From positions 124,001-188,000 of the forward strand of contig JAKVCX010000001.1 in assembly GCA_022448525.1 (NCBI GenBank): a stretch of DNA of 64,000 nucleotides. The letters run 5' to 3'. This DNA comes from Tenacibaculum sp. (GTDB lineage: Bacteria > Bacteroidota > Bacteroidia > Flavobacteriales > Flavobacteriaceae). Shown here piece after piece: positions 40,926 to 51,397 of the stretch. The notes under the pieces were generated by a model. The model was not told the DNA's origin, searched no databases, and saw only the letters and a program-made list of their open reading frames with translations. The translations under genes were made by a program, and so were the position numbers. The stretch's first letter is position 1. Every line of letters starts with the position of its first letter.

Positions 40926-41534
40926 ATGAAAAAACTGTTACTCTTCTTTTTATTAATTACAACAACTTTCTCTTATTCTCAAGAGAGAGAAACTGAGAAA
41001 AATTTTAAAATTCAAAAAGGTTCTTGGAACTATTCTGGTCAAATTTCTTTTAGTGGATTTAGTGACGCTAATACAAATGAAATTGGAGGAGACTTAAATG
41101 CTCAAATTGGCTATACAATAAAAGACAACTTAGTGATTGGTTTGGGATTCGGTGCAAATAGATCAAGAGTTCCATTACTCGATAATGCTATTCAATCAGA
41201 TCAAAAAGAGTTAGGTATCTCAGCATATGCCTTCGTTAAAAAGTATATTCCGATTAGTGAAAAGCTAGCTTTCTCGTTACAAGGCGAATTAAGATATTCT
41301 TACTTGGAAGGTTTAGACAATAATCGAGTTACTATTTCTGAAAGAGATAGATATTCTATAGGAATTCGTCCAGGCTTGACTTATTTCTTATCTAAAAACC
41401 TTGCTCTATCTGCGAACTTTGGTTTCTTAGGATATGCTTTGACTAATGACAGAAATACAAATCAAAATGCACATTCCTATGGATTTAATTTCGACGCAAC
41501 AAACATAACTTTTGGAATTTTACTCAACTTTTAA
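40926..41534 (+). CDS. outer membrane beta-barrel protein
   Basis: Signal peptide MKKLLLFFLLITTTFSYSQ and alternating hydrophobic strands, terminal aromatic (TFGILLNF). Confidence 0.8.
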   Translation: MKKLLLFFLLITTTFSYSQERETEKNFKIQKGSWNYSGQISFSGFSDANTNEIGGDLNAQIGYTIKDNLVIGLGFGANRSRVPLLDNAIQSDQKELGISAYAFVKKYIPISEKLAFSLQGELRYSYLEGLDNNRVTISERDRYSIGIRPGLTYFLSKNLALSANFGFLGYALTNDRNTNQNAHSYGFNFDATNITFGILLNF

Positions 41535-41542
41535 GTATAAAA

Positions 41543-41576
41543 AAATCTCTCCAACTATATAAAATTGGAGAGATTT
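41543..41576. terminator. terminator hairpin between convergent genes
   Basis: AAATCTCTCCAA-n10-TTGGAGAGATTT. Confidence 0.8.
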
Positions 41577-41601
41577 AATCTTTTCAAACAAAAATTTTAA
41601 A

Positions 41602-41883
41602 TTAAACTACACTCACTATTCGTTGTAATGGAATTAGAGTTGCTTGTTTTAAAATTACTGAGGAATCGGTAACGCCCCAAATAGTGGTTTCTACTTTTTT
41701 GTAGCCACCATTATCAGCGAAAACAATTTTAACTTTTTGTCGTTCAATATTTCCTAAAATAAGTGCTCTTTGTAACTCGATTAAACGATTTACTCGGTCC
41801 TTTGTCTTTTGTAAAACTTCACTTTTTGGGAATTTCAGGAACTTGATTTGCTCCTTTTCAATTGTCTGAACATTTGAAATCAT
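41602..41883 (-). CDS. conserved hypothetical protein
   Basis: Start set to MISNVQTIEKEQIKFLKFPKSEVLQ (41883); the longer 41943 start adds an implausible prefix. Confidence 0.65.
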   Translation of the reverse strand: MISNVQTIEKEQIKFLKFPKSEVLQKTKDRVNRLIELQRALILGNIERQKVKIVFADNGGYKKVETTIWGVTDSSVILKQATLIPLQRIVSVV

Positions 41884-42006
41884 AAATACTTTTAATTTAG
41901 GGATTATAAGAAAAGTGCAAAGTTTAAAGTGATTTGCTAACACATTATATTCAACCCTACTAAATTAATAATTATTTCGTAAAAAAATAAACGATTTATT
42001 AACAAT

Positions 42007-43107
42007 TTACCAACATCTACATTCATAAATAATAAACTTCGTATTCTTTGCTATAATTTCCACTGAAGAAAATAGTTTTTCCAAATGCGTTTTGTAATTC
42101 AAATGCGTATTGGCCACCATCAAAAATCTTCCATCGGCTTTTAAACAATTTTTAATCCTTTGAAATAAGTAAAGTGTTATATCAATGTTGTTTTCATGTT
42201 CAAAATGAAATGGCGGGTTTGAAAGAATCAAATCAAACTCATTTTCTGAAACACCTTCAATTGTATCTGTACAAATAAATCTAGCATTTCTATTTTCGAT
42301 GTTCAGTTTTGAGGATTCAATCGCCAAATTAAAATCATCAACTAACGTAACATCTGCCTTAGATAATTGTTTTAACACCTCATATGAGATAATTCCGTTT
42401 CCAGAAGCAACATCTAAAACTTTAAGTTCACGTTCCTTAACCTTTAAATGAGACAATAGAAATTGGGTTCCTATATCTATTTTATCTGAGGAAAAAACAC
42501 CTAAATATTGTTTCAGCTGATTCTCTTTCCAATTAACTGTATTTATAAGATTTTCTGTTTCTTTATCTATTCCTTTCTTTGGAGATTTTAAAACTAATAA
42601 CCTAGCTTTTTTCCAAGCTCTTGATTGTTCTATATTTTCAAAGTATTTCTCTGCAATTTTGAGATAAGACTTGGAAAAGTACTTTGTCATAAATCCACAA
42701 ACTACTTCAGTGTTTTCAACTGAATATTTGCTAATCTGTTTTAAAAACAACTCAAATAATTCTAATGACTTTGGGATTTTAATTAGAGCTAATTGTACTT
42801 CTCCTAAATCTTCCAAAGGAGATTTAAAAACAATATCTGTAGACAGACTATTAGTTCTTAAATTATTAACAATAGCTTTTTTCTGACTCGCATACGTCCA
42901 AATGGCATTTACATTCTTACGATGTAAAGTACAGTTCCAAACACCAAACCGGTCATTAAAAACGTGAACATTCTTATAATCCCAATCTTTTATATAATCC
43001 AAAACCAAAAGTTCGGCATTACTCCAAGCTCTTAAAGCATTATCTTTTGTTTCAGGATAACGATTTAAAACAAACTCATTGGAGTTAAATTGTAATTTAT
43101 TTTCCAA
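42007..43107 (-). CDS. class I SAM methyltransferase, RsmC/RlmG-like
   Basis: VLDVASGNGIISYEVL and DLILSNPPFH (NPPF) motifs. Confidence 0.88.
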   Translation of the reverse strand: MENKLQFNSNEFVLNRYPETKDNALRAWSNAELLVLDYIKDWDYKNVHVFNDRFGVWNCTLHRKNVNAIWTYASQKKAIVNNLRTNSLSTDIVFKSPLEDLGEVQLALIKIPKSLELFELFLKQISKYSVENTEVVCGFMTKYFSKSYLKIAEKYFENIEQSRAWKKARLLVLKSPKKGIDKETENLINTVNWKENQLKQYLGVFSSDKIDIGTQFLLSHLKVKERELKVLDVASGNGIISYEVLKQLSKADVTLVDDFNLAIESSKLNIENRNARFICTDTIEGVSENEFDLILSNPPFHFEHENNIDITLYLFQRIKNCLKADGRFLMVANTHLNYKTHLEKLFSSVEIIAKNTKFIIYECRCW

Positions 43108-43129
43108 AAATTTGAATTGCTTTTGAATA

Positions 43130-44641
43130 TTAATTAAAGTAAATCTTTTCTAAAGAAGTAATATCGCCTTCTTTATTTCTTCTGAAGACATCTTTAGAAG
43201 TTACTTCGTCAATTGAGTTTTTCCCCATTGCAGAAACTACTTCCTTCACCGCAGCGATTGTTTTTGAATGATAATTTTTAACTCTAATATTTTTATCAGC
43301 AACAACTAATGCTTCTACTAAATCTTCGTTTTGAGTAGCCACACCAACAGGACAAGAATCAAGATTACATTCACGTGCTTGAATACATCCAAGACTTAAC
43401 ATAAAGCTTCTTGCCATTCCAACAGCATCTGCTCCCATTGCTTTTAATTTAATAATATCAAATGCATCAATAGCTTTTCCGCTAGCAATTATTTTAATTT
43501 GGTCCTTTAAATTATATTTCACTAGAGTTTTATGAACAAACGACAATCCATCTAACAAAGGAGTACCTACATAGTTTGTAAACTCAAGTGGTGCAGACCC
43601 TGTTCCTCCTTCTCCTCCATCAACTGAAATAAAATCAGGATAATTTCCTGCAACCGAAAATGCTTTAATCATTTCTTCAATCTCTTCATTATTCCCAACA
43701 CAGAATTTAATTCCAATTGGTTTTCCATTACTTAAATCTCTAACTTTTTGAAGAAAAGAAATCATCTCTTGAAAATTTGAAAACGAAGAATGGCTTGGTG
43801 GAGAATCCACTCTTGTGAAAGGCTCGACAGATCTAATTTTAGAAATTTCAAGCGTATTTTTTTTAGCAGGTAAAATACCACCATGACCAGGTTTTGCCCC
43901 TTGAGACAATTTAATTTCTATCATTTTCACTTCAGGTCGCACTGCATTTTCTTTAAATACCTCATCATCAAAATAGCGCTTTCCATCTATTGTTTTTCCT
44001 GCTCCAAAATATCCAGTTCCAACCTGAAAAATTAAATCTCCACCTTGTAAATGATACGGTGAAACTCCTCCTTCTCCGGTATTATGAGCAAATCCTCCCA
44101 TTTTTGCACCTTGATTTAATGCCATAATCGCATTTTTACTCAAAGAACCAAATGACATTGCTGAAATATTTATAATAGAACTTTCATACTTCTGTGAACA
44201 TTTATCTGATCCGAAAACCACATTCTCTCCACTAACGTTATGATGATCTGTTGGAAATAAGGAATGTTTAACAAACTCGTATCCTTTTTCATATAAGTTA
44301 TGTTGCGTACCAAAAGGAACAGTTTCAATTTCCTTTTTTGCTCTTTGATATACAATACTTCTCTTTTCTCTATTAATAGGAGTACCATTTAAATCATCTT
44401 CAATAAAGTATTGTTGTATTTTTTCTCTTTCTTCTTCGAAAAACCATCTCAATCTGGCAATAATAGGAAAAGCTCTTAATAATGAATGTTTCTTTTGAAG
44501 AAACGCATCATAAATTCCTAAAAGTGTAAAAGCAGAAGCAATTGTAAAAAGTATATAGTTTCCTAAATCTGGTATAAACCAAACTAACAAACCACATAAA
44601 ACATTAATAACAACCACAATTGTTAAAATGGCATCTCTCAT
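43130..44641 (-). CDS. FMN-binding glutamate synthase family protein
   Basis: NISAMSFGSLSKNAIMALNQGAKMGGFAHNTGEGGVSPYH, SQGAKPGHGGILP, SVDGGEGGTGSAP. Confidence 0.93.
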   Translation of the reverse strand: MRDAILTIVVVINVLCGLLVWFIPDLGNYILFTIASAFTLLGIYDAFLQKKHSLLRAFPIIARLRWFFEEEREKIQQYFIEDDLNGTPINREKRSIVYQRAKKEIETVPFGTQHNLYEKGYEFVKHSLFPTDHHNVSGENVVFGSDKCSQKYESSIINISAMSFGSLSKNAIMALNQGAKMGGFAHNTGEGGVSPYHLQGGDLIFQVGTGYFGAGKTIDGKRYFDDEVFKENAVRPEVKMIEIKLSQGAKPGHGGILPAKKNTLEISKIRSVEPFTRVDSPPSHSSFSNFQEMISFLQKVRDLSNGKPIGIKFCVGNNEEIEEMIKAFSVAGNYPDFISVDGGEGGTGSAPLEFTNYVGTPLLDGLSFVHKTLVKYNLKDQIKIIASGKAIDAFDIIKLKAMGADAVGMARSFMLSLGCIQARECNLDSCPVGVATQNEDLVEALVVADKNIRVKNYHSKTIAAVKEVVSAMGKNSIDEVTSKDVFRRNKEGDITSLEKIYFN

Positions 44642-44687
44642 TTTCTAAATTTTTATTTTGGTTAAAAATACAAGATTTCTTGCACAA

Positions 44688-44719
44688 AAAAAGCTCTAAC
44701 TAAATTGTTAGAGCTTTTT
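44688..44719. terminator. terminator after rpmE2
   Basis: AAAAAGCTCTAAC-taaatt-GTTAGAGCTTTTT. Confidence 0.88.
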
Positions 44720-44740
44720 GATATTGTATAAAAGTTCGAA

Positions 44741-44992
44741 TTACTTCTTGAACTTTGCATATTTGTTTTTGAACTTATCAATACGTCCAGCTGTATCAAC
44801 TAACTTAGACTTACCAGTATAAAACGGGTGAGAAGTTCTAGAAATTTCTAATTTTACTAATGGATACTCAACTCCTTCAACTTCTAATGTTTCTTTAGTA
44901 TTTGCAGTTGATCTAGTTAAAAACACATCTCCGTTAGACATATCTTTAAACGCTACCATTCTATAATTTTCTGGGTGTATACCTTTTTTCAT
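44741..44992 (-). CDS. rpmE2: 50S ribosomal protein L31 type B
   Basis: [29 protein letters not shown]...[35 protein letters not shown]. Confidence 0.97.
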   Translation of the reverse strand: MKKGIHPENYRMVAFKDMSNGDVFLTRSTANTKETLEVEGVEYPLVKLEISRTSHPFYTGKSKLVDTAGRIDKFKNKYAKFKK

Positions 44993-45178
44993 CTTAATAA
45001 ACTTTTAATTTAATGCGAATTTGTTTAAAATTGGTAAGGTTTTAAACGCCTTCAGAAAAATCAAAAACCTGCAATGGCTTTTTGAGGGTGCAAATTTAAC
45101 CCTTTTTTTTAAATTCCAAACAAATAAATTAGTTTATTTGTATAAAATTACATCAAAAAAATCCGCAACCAAAGTAAT

Positions 45179-46222
45179 ATGAAATTTATAAAGCAAGCTT
45201 CTATCTTTAGTTTACTACTATTAACTCTAAATTCTTGTGGTGAAGCAAGTTATCGATTCAAAGTAAATACACCGAATAAAACAACCCTTGGAGAAACTGT
45301 AAGCATTAAATTTGAACAATTAGAAGGCAAAAAAATTGACAGTATTCACATATTTGCGGGCTCTAAGAAATTAAACACCGAAAACAACACAGCCTCATTA
45401 AATACAAATGATCTTGGAGTAGGAAAACATTTAATCAAAACTTTGGCTTTTATGCCAGGAAAGGTTAAAAGAATTAATAACTCCATTGAAGTATTTTCTA
45501 ATAAAAAATATGAGAGTTATACTTATAAAGTTGTAAATACATTTCCACATGATCCTAAAGCATTCACTCAAGGATTAGAATTTCATAATGGATTTTTGTA
45601 CGAGACTACTGGACGAAACGGTCAATCTTGGTTAAGAAAGGTTGAGCTTAAAACAGGAAAAGTACTTCAACAGTATGATTTAAGCGACAAATATTTTGGT
45701 GAAGGAATGACCATTGTTGGAAATCAAATTTTTTGGTTGACTTGGAAGGCGGGTAAAGGATTTATTTTTGATCTTGATACTTTCAAAATAGTGAAAGAAT
45801 TTAAATACCAACAAAGTTTAGAAGGCTGGGGGCTAACACATTCCGACAAAGAATTAATAAAGTCTGATGGAACAAATAAAATTTGGTTTTTAAATCCTGA
45901 AAATCACAAAGAAGTAAGAAATGTTCAAGTATATACTGATAAGATTACACTAGAGAAATTAAATGAATTAGAATATATTAACGGAAAGATTTATGCGAAT
46001 TATTGGCAAAAACCGTTTATAGCTATAATTAACCCAAATAATGGTGTAGTTGATGGTGTTGTTGAACTAAAAGGATTAGTAGCGGAAATTAAAAAAACAC
46101 AAAAAATTGTTGACGGTGATGACGTATTAAACGGAATTGCTTTTGACAAAGAAAATAATAGATTGTTTGTCACAGGTAAAAATTGGGGGAAATTATTCGA
46201 AATCGAAATCATTAAGAAATAA
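45179..46222 (+). CDS. glutaminyl-peptide cyclotransferase (beta-propeller type)
   Basis: FPHDPKAFTQGLEFHNGFLYETTGRNGQSWLRKVELKTGKVL, VLNGIAFDKENNRLFVTGKNWGKLFEI. Confidence 0.9.
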   Translation: MKFIKQASIFSLLLLTLNSCGEASYRFKVNTPNKTTLGETVSIKFEQLEGKKIDSIHIFAGSKKLNTENNTASLNTNDLGVGKHLIKTLAFMPGKVKRINNSIEVFSNKKYESYTYKVVNTFPHDPKAFTQGLEFHNGFLYETTGRNGQSWLRKVELKTGKVLQQYDLSDKYFGEGMTIVGNQIFWLTWKAGKGFIFDLDTFKIVKEFKYQQSLEGWGLTHSDKELIKSDGTNKIWFLNPENHKEVRNVQVYTDKITLEKLNELEYINGKIYANYWQKPFIAIINPNNGVVDGVVELKGLVAEIKKTQKIVDGDDVLNGIAFDKENNRLFVTGKNWGKLFEIEIIKK

Positions 46223-46231
46223 CCAAATATT

Positions 46232-47743
46232 ATGAAATATATACAGACTGTTCTTATTCTTGCAATTATTGTTGCTGTTAGTTCTTGTAGAAAAGACTTT
46301 AGTACAGTTGCAAGTTCTGGTAGCCTAGAATTTTCTAAGGACACTGTATTTTTAGATACGATTTTCACTAATATTGGTTCTTCTACTTATAATTTAAAAG
46401 TATATAATAGAAGTAGTAATGCTATTAGTATTCCAGAAATTCGATTAGAGAATGGAATTACTTCTAACTATCGTTTAAATGTTGACGGAATTCCTGGGAA
46501 AGTATTTCAAGATATTGAAATATTAGCGAATGATAGCATTTTTGTTTTTGTAGAAACAACAATAGACTTCACCGCTGTTCCAGATCCGTTATACACAGAC
46601 AAAATTTTATTTGATACGGGAGATAATCAACAAGATGTTGACCTCGTTACTTTAGTTCAAGATGCGACATTTATTTTCCCTGAAAGAGATCCGATTACAA
46701 TGGAAATCGATCAACTTACTTTAAATGGACAACCTACAACCATTAGAGGTCGATATTTAGAAGATAGCGAACTTACTTTTACTAAAGAAAAACCATATGT
46801 TATTTATGGATATGCTGCAGTTCCACCAAATAAAACTCTTACAATTGAAGCAGGAGCTAGAATTCATTTCCATGATAACTCAGGTTTAATTGTAGATGAA
46901 GCTGGTACTTTAAAAGTAAATGGAACATTAAGTGAGAAAGTTACTTTTGAAGGTGATCGTCTTGAATCTTTTTTCGATAAAGTTCCTGGTCAATGGGGAA
47001 CTATTTGGATGCGAGCTGGAAGTAGAGATAATGAACTTAATCATACCATTATCAAGAATGGAATTATCGGAGTTTTAGTTGATAGTTTGGGAACAGCTGG
47101 AGTACCAACCTTGAAAATTGAAAACTCAGAGATCTACAATCAATCTAGCTTTGGAATTTTAGGAAGAGAAGCTCAAATTGAAGGAAATAATGTTGTTATT
47201 GGAGATGCAGGACAAGTTTCTTTGGCTGCTACCGTTGGAGGATCTTACAATTTCACACATTCTACATTCGCAAATTACTGGAACAATAGCCTTCGTTCTT
47301 TGCCTGCAGTACTAGTTAATAATTTCTTTGTTTTTGAAAATGAACAAGGACAAGAAGTTACAGATACAAGAGACTTAATTGCTGCTAACTTTACAAACTG
47401 TATCATCAATGGAAGTAACAATATTGAATTTGTTGTAGATAGAGTTGATGGCGGTGGATTGTTTAATTATTTCATTGAAAATTGTTTAATCCAATTTGAT
47501 GATTTCAATAATAATTTCGCTAATAACAACGAATTAAATTTTAGTGACACCTCTCACTACTTGAATAATATCATTAACGGAAACCCTGATTTTATTGGAC
47601 GATTTGACGAAGACTTTAGAATTGGTGACCAAAGTGATGCTATAAATAAAGCAAAAGCAACTTCTTTTTCAATTGACTTATTAGGAATGGATAGATCTGA
47701 CTCTCCAGACATAGGAGCTTATCAACATATAATTCCCGAATAA
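46232..47743 (+). CDS. lipoprotein, likely right-handed beta-helix
   Basis: Lipobox-like AVSSCRKDF; repeated strand-turn pattern (LTIEAGARIHFHDNSGLIVDEAGTLKVNGTLSEKVTFEGDR). Confidence 0.75.
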   Translation: MKYIQTVLILAIIVAVSSCRKDFSTVASSGSLEFSKDTVFLDTIFTNIGSSTYNLKVYNRSSNAISIPEIRLENGITSNYRLNVDGIPGKVFQDIEILANDSIFVFVETTIDFTAVPDPLYTDKILFDTGDNQQDVDLVTLVQDATFIFPERDPITMEIDQLTLNGQPTTIRGRYLEDSELTFTKEKPYVIYGYAAVPPNKTLTIEAGARIHFHDNSGLIVDEAGTLKVNGTLSEKVTFEGDRLESFFDKVPGQWGTIWMRAGSRDNELNHTIIKNGIIGVLVDSLGTAGVPTLKIENSEIYNQSSFGILGREAQIEGNNVVIGDAGQVSLAATVGGSYNFTHSTFANYWNNSLRSLPAVLVNNFFVFENEQGQEVTDTRDLIAANFTNCIINGSNNIEFVVDRVDGGGLFNYFIENCLIQFDDFNNNFANNNELNFSDTSHYLNNIINGNPDFIGRFDEDFRIGDQSDAINKAKATSFSIDLLGMDRSDSPDIGAYQHIIPE

Positions 47744-47938
47744 TCTAAGCGAGTTTTTTAATTTAACTAAGGACTTCCTACCGTTTATCGAAATTTAGCT
47801 AAAACATTGAAATTCTGAACTATATTTGTATCAAAGTTTGTTTCATTATAATTATTTATAGTAGTTAATTTGGTTTGTAAAGGACTATTTGTTAAGGATA
47901 ACGAGTAGTCCTTTCTATTTACACTAACGCTACTCAAC

Positions 47939-48937
47939 TTACTCTGATAATAAGTTATAAAAGCCTTGCTTATCATCTAAAATCAAAGCTAATGATTTCG
48001 CTTGTTTCTTTATCCCATAAATAGTTTCAAACTCTACCATTTCTTTAAAATGAATAATTGTATTGTGTCCGCACAGCTTCCCTAAAAATGAAAAGTACTT
48101 TACATTCTCATCTTCAAAATCTTTCGAACTAACTTCTATTTTGTCTATATTTTCAATTGATACATTTGCATGACCAGCAAAACCAAATTTTAAAATTAAA
48201 CGATTATTTTCCGCATCAAGAAGAACTGGTCTTTTCTTCATAGATTTAAATATTGCTAAAAACTGCAATAAAGTATAAACACTTAACAAAGTTAAAATCC
48301 ATGCAACCGTAACGCTCCATTTTTCTAATATTACGTGTAATACAAAAGTTTCAATTAACATCACCAAAATAATACCTAGAAATACGCCATTATAAGTTCC
48401 TTCTTTATGATAACTATATGAGTTTTCTTTGGACACGACTTTCTTCCAATCAAAAAACAAGTAATAAAAAACAGATATTTCAGTTGCTAAAAAATGAGCT
48501 ATTTTCTTTGGAAAAACTTCAGCAGTTGCCATTTGAATTGTGTCAAAGAAATCTACCGATGTTGAATTTTGTTTAAATGTTTTGAACAACAATCTTGCTT
48601 TGTAAAAAATAAAACCAAAAATCCCCAACTCAACAACGGGAATAATAAAATCTTTAATCAAGTCTAATAAACGTTGATCTGATTTTGGAAGTAAAAAACT
48701 AGCTAAAAACGTTGATAGCACAAAAACAGATAAGACTGTAATTTTTGGAACCTCTTTTCTTCTTATAAGTAAAAAATAGATAAAAGGAATAGTTACTAAA
48801 AAATCAATTATGATATAATTAGCATAACTATTATTGTAAAAACTTGACTTTAAAAGAAGAACTAAACTCAAAAAAAGAAGAGCAGGAATAATTATAAAAT
48901 TATACCTGCTCCAATATTTATTATATGATATAAACAT
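47939..48937 (-). CDS. polytopic membrane protein of unknown function
   Basis: 332 aa, several TM helices in the N-terminal two thirds. Confidence 0.7.
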   Translation of the reverse strand: MFISYNKYWSRYNFIIIPALLFLSLVLLLKSSFYNNSYANYIIIDFLVTIPFIYFLLIRRKEVPKITVLSVFVLSTFLASFLLPKSDQRLLDLIKDFIIPVVELGIFGFIFYKARLLFKTFKQNSTSVDFFDTIQMATAEVFPKKIAHFLATEISVFYYLFFDWKKVVSKENSYSYHKEGTYNGVFLGIILVMLIETFVLHVILEKWSVTVAWILTLLSVYTLLQFLAIFKSMKKRPVLLDAENNRLILKFGFAGHANVSIENIDKIEVSSKDFEDENVKYFSFLGKLCGHNTIIHFKEMVEFETIYGIKKQAKSLALILDDKQGFYNLLSE

Positions 48938-49010
48938 AACTAAATAATTATGCCTATTAGTAGCGATAATATGCTATTAGTTACATTTAAACTGCTATAA
49001 TTTTATCTAT

Positions 49011-50294
49011 TTATTCATTTTTATATACAACACCATCTTTCATAACAAACTTTACTTCCTCCATCACTTTTATATTTTTTGAAGGCTCTTCATCAACAGC
49101 AATAATATCTGCATAAAAACCAGGTTTTATTTGGCCAATTTCATTCTCCATTTTCAAAATCTTTGCATTTGTAATTGTTGCGGCTTGAATCGTTTCCATA
49201 ACTGGCATTCCAGCTTCGACCATATATCTAAACTCTTTACCGTTATTTCCGTGTTTAAAAACGCCTGCATCAGTACCAAAAGCAATCCCAACTCCACGCT
49301 TATATGCTTTAGCGAATGTACCCTGAATTTGTGGGCCAACTGTTAGTGCTTTTGGAACTACAATAGCTGGATAATAACCATCTACTTTTGCCTTTTCTTC
49401 CACTTCTTTACCAGCAGTAATAGTTGGAACTAAATAAACATCATGCTTTTTCATTAATTCCATTGTCGCATCACTCATATAAGTACCATGCTCAATGGTT
49501 TTTACACCTCCAATAATTGCTCTTTGCATTCCTTCATCTCCATGAGCATGAGCTGCTACATGCATTCCATAATCCTTTGCCATATCACAAATTGCTTTTA
49601 CTTCTTCCAATGTAAATTGAGGATTATCTCCACTTTTCGCAACACTTAAAACTCCACCAGTAGCAGTAATTTTAATACAATCTGCTCCATTCTTATATCG
49701 TTGACGAACTGCTTTTTTGGCATCTTCAACACTATTCACAATTCCTTCTTTAGGTCCAGGATCTCCAATTAACACTCTCCTACTCCCATTTGTCGGATCG
49801 GCATGTCCTCCAGTTGTTGCCAAAGCTTTTCCAGCTGTAAAAACTCTTGGACCAGGAATTTTTCCAGCATTTATCGCTTTTTTTATAGAAATATTCACTC
49901 CAGTTCCTCCTAAATCACGAACAGTTGTAAATCCTTTTAACAAGGTAGTTTTCGCAAACCCTACAGAGTTAAATGCTACATCTGCTTCATCAAGAATGTA
50001 ATTCTCTAGCCTTGTTCGTGGTCCGAATTCATTTTCAATATGAACATGCATATCAATCAAACCAGGCATTACTACTTTATTTTTTAAATCGATCACTTGG
50101 TCGATGCTATTCCTCGGAATTACATATCCGTTCATAACACTAGTGATTTTATTTTTTTGAACAACGATGGTTTGTTTTGATTTTGTAATTCCAGATTTCG
50201 TATCGATTAATTTTCCACATAGGATATACGTAGTTTGGCCAACTAATCCAATTGCAGAAAACAAGAAGAAAAGCAGAAGTAATGGTTTTCTCAT
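49011..50294 (-). CDS. secreted amidohydrolase family protein
   Basis: VVMPGLIDMHVHIENEFG, KITATGGVLS, HVAAHAHGDEGMQRAI, FGTDAGVFKHGNNGKEF; signal peptide. Confidence 0.92.
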   Translation of the reverse strand: MRKPLLLLFFLFSAIGLVGQTTYILCGKLIDTKSGITKSKQTIVVQKNKITSVMNGYVIPRNSIDQVIDLKNKVVMPGLIDMHVHIENEFGPRTRLENYILDEADVAFNSVGFAKTTLLKGFTTVRDLGGTGVNISIKKAINAGKIPGPRVFTAGKALATTGGHADPTNGSRRVLIGDPGPKEGIVNSVEDAKKAVRQRYKNGADCIKITATGGVLSVAKSGDNPQFTLEEVKAICDMAKDYGMHVAAHAHGDEGMQRAIIGGVKTIEHGTYMSDATMELMKKHDVYLVPTITAGKEVEEKAKVDGYYPAIVVPKALTVGPQIQGTFAKAYKRGVGIAFGTDAGVFKHGNNGKEFRYMVEAGMPVMETIQAATITNAKILKMENEIGQIKPGFYADIIAVDEEPSKNIKVMEEVKFVMKDGVVYKNE

Positions 50295-50414
50295 TTTTAA
50301 TAAAAAATTAAGTTTAATAGAACTCTAAAATAGCTAATTTCACAATAAAATATCAAAAGTTGTGTAACAGAAAATAAAATCGCAATTTTGATTTATTAAT
50401 TAGCAAACTATTTT

Positions 50415-51386
50415 ATGGAAGGTTTTTCAGGGCTTTTTTCGGATAAGAAAGAATTTAATTATTTTGGAAAAGGAAGTGAATTTGCACTTATCTTTTTTAA
50501 GAACATTTTCTTAACTATAATAACTCTTGGCATTTATTATCCATGGGCGAAAGTTGAAATTTTAAAGTACCACTATCAATCAACAGAGATTGATAAAAAT
50601 TCATTTGTATTCCATGGAACAGCAAAAGAAGTACTCTTTGGATTTCTGAAAATTTATGCCTTTATTTTTATCTTCTACATTCTTTTAGGTTACGGAACAA
50701 TTACCGAGAATCCTAATTTTACAGGAATCGCTTTAGGTGTATTTTACTTACTATTCCTTTTGTTAATTCCTTTCGCTATTCACGGTGCCATTAGATATAG
50801 AGCTTCAAAAAGTTCTTGGAAAGGAATTCATTTTTCTTATCTAGGAGATAAAATGGAATTATTCTGGAAATGTTTAATTGGATCGTTAATTACCATTTTA
50901 ACTTTAGGAATATATGGCGCTTGGTTCAGCATCGATATAAGAAAGTATATTTTCAGTCACTTACGTTTCGGAAACTTATCATTCGACTTTAAAGGTGAAG
51001 GAAGCACATTCTTTTTAATCAATTTGAAGTTCTTTTTCTTATCTATTCTAACCTTAGGAATTTACTCTATTTGGTATATCAAAGAACTGTTTTCTTATTA
51101 TGCAGAAAACACAACAATCACTCAAAATGGAAGAGAGATTAACTTTCGCTTCAATGCGAAACCAGGAGATGTTTTTGAGCTTTTAATTGTTAATTTTTTA
51201 TTGACAGTGGTAACTTTAGGAATTGCAACTCCATGGATTATCATAAGAACGCAAACATTTATTTTTAGATTTTTAGAAATTGAAGAAGGACTAAATACAG
51301 ATGCTATTCAAAAAATAAATTACGATAATTACACAGATGCATCGGGAGATAGTTTTTTAGACTTCTTAGATCTTGATCTTTTATAA
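50415..51386 (+). CDS. YjgN/DUF898-like membrane protein
   Basis: Repeated TLGIYYPWAKVEILKYHYQ / TLGIYGAWFSIDIRKYIFSHLRFG / TLGIYSIWYIKELFSYYAENT units. Confidence 0.85.
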   Translation: MEGFSGLFSDKKEFNYFGKGSEFALIFFKNIFLTIITLGIYYPWAKVEILKYHYQSTEIDKNSFVFHGTAKEVLFGFLKIYAFIFIFYILLGYGTITENPNFTGIALGVFYLLFLLLIPFAIHGAIRYRASKSSWKGIHFSYLGDKMELFWKCLIGSLITILTLGIYGAWFSIDIRKYIFSHLRFGNLSFDFKGEGSTFFLINLKFFFLSILTLGIYSIWYIKELFSYYAENTTITQNGREINFRFNAKPGDVFELLIVNFLLTVVTLGIATPWIIIRTQTFIFRFLEIEEGLNTDAIQKINYDNYTDASGDSFLDFLDLDLL

Positions 51387-51397
51387 CAACCCAATTA

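Noticed and set aside
46000-46368. Minus-strand 122-aa ORF
   Set aside because: Antisense across the junction of two confident plus-strand genes.
47785-47976. Minus-strand 63-aa ORF
   Set aside because: Overlaps the end of the upstream minus gene, no family, composition like random AT-rich sequence.
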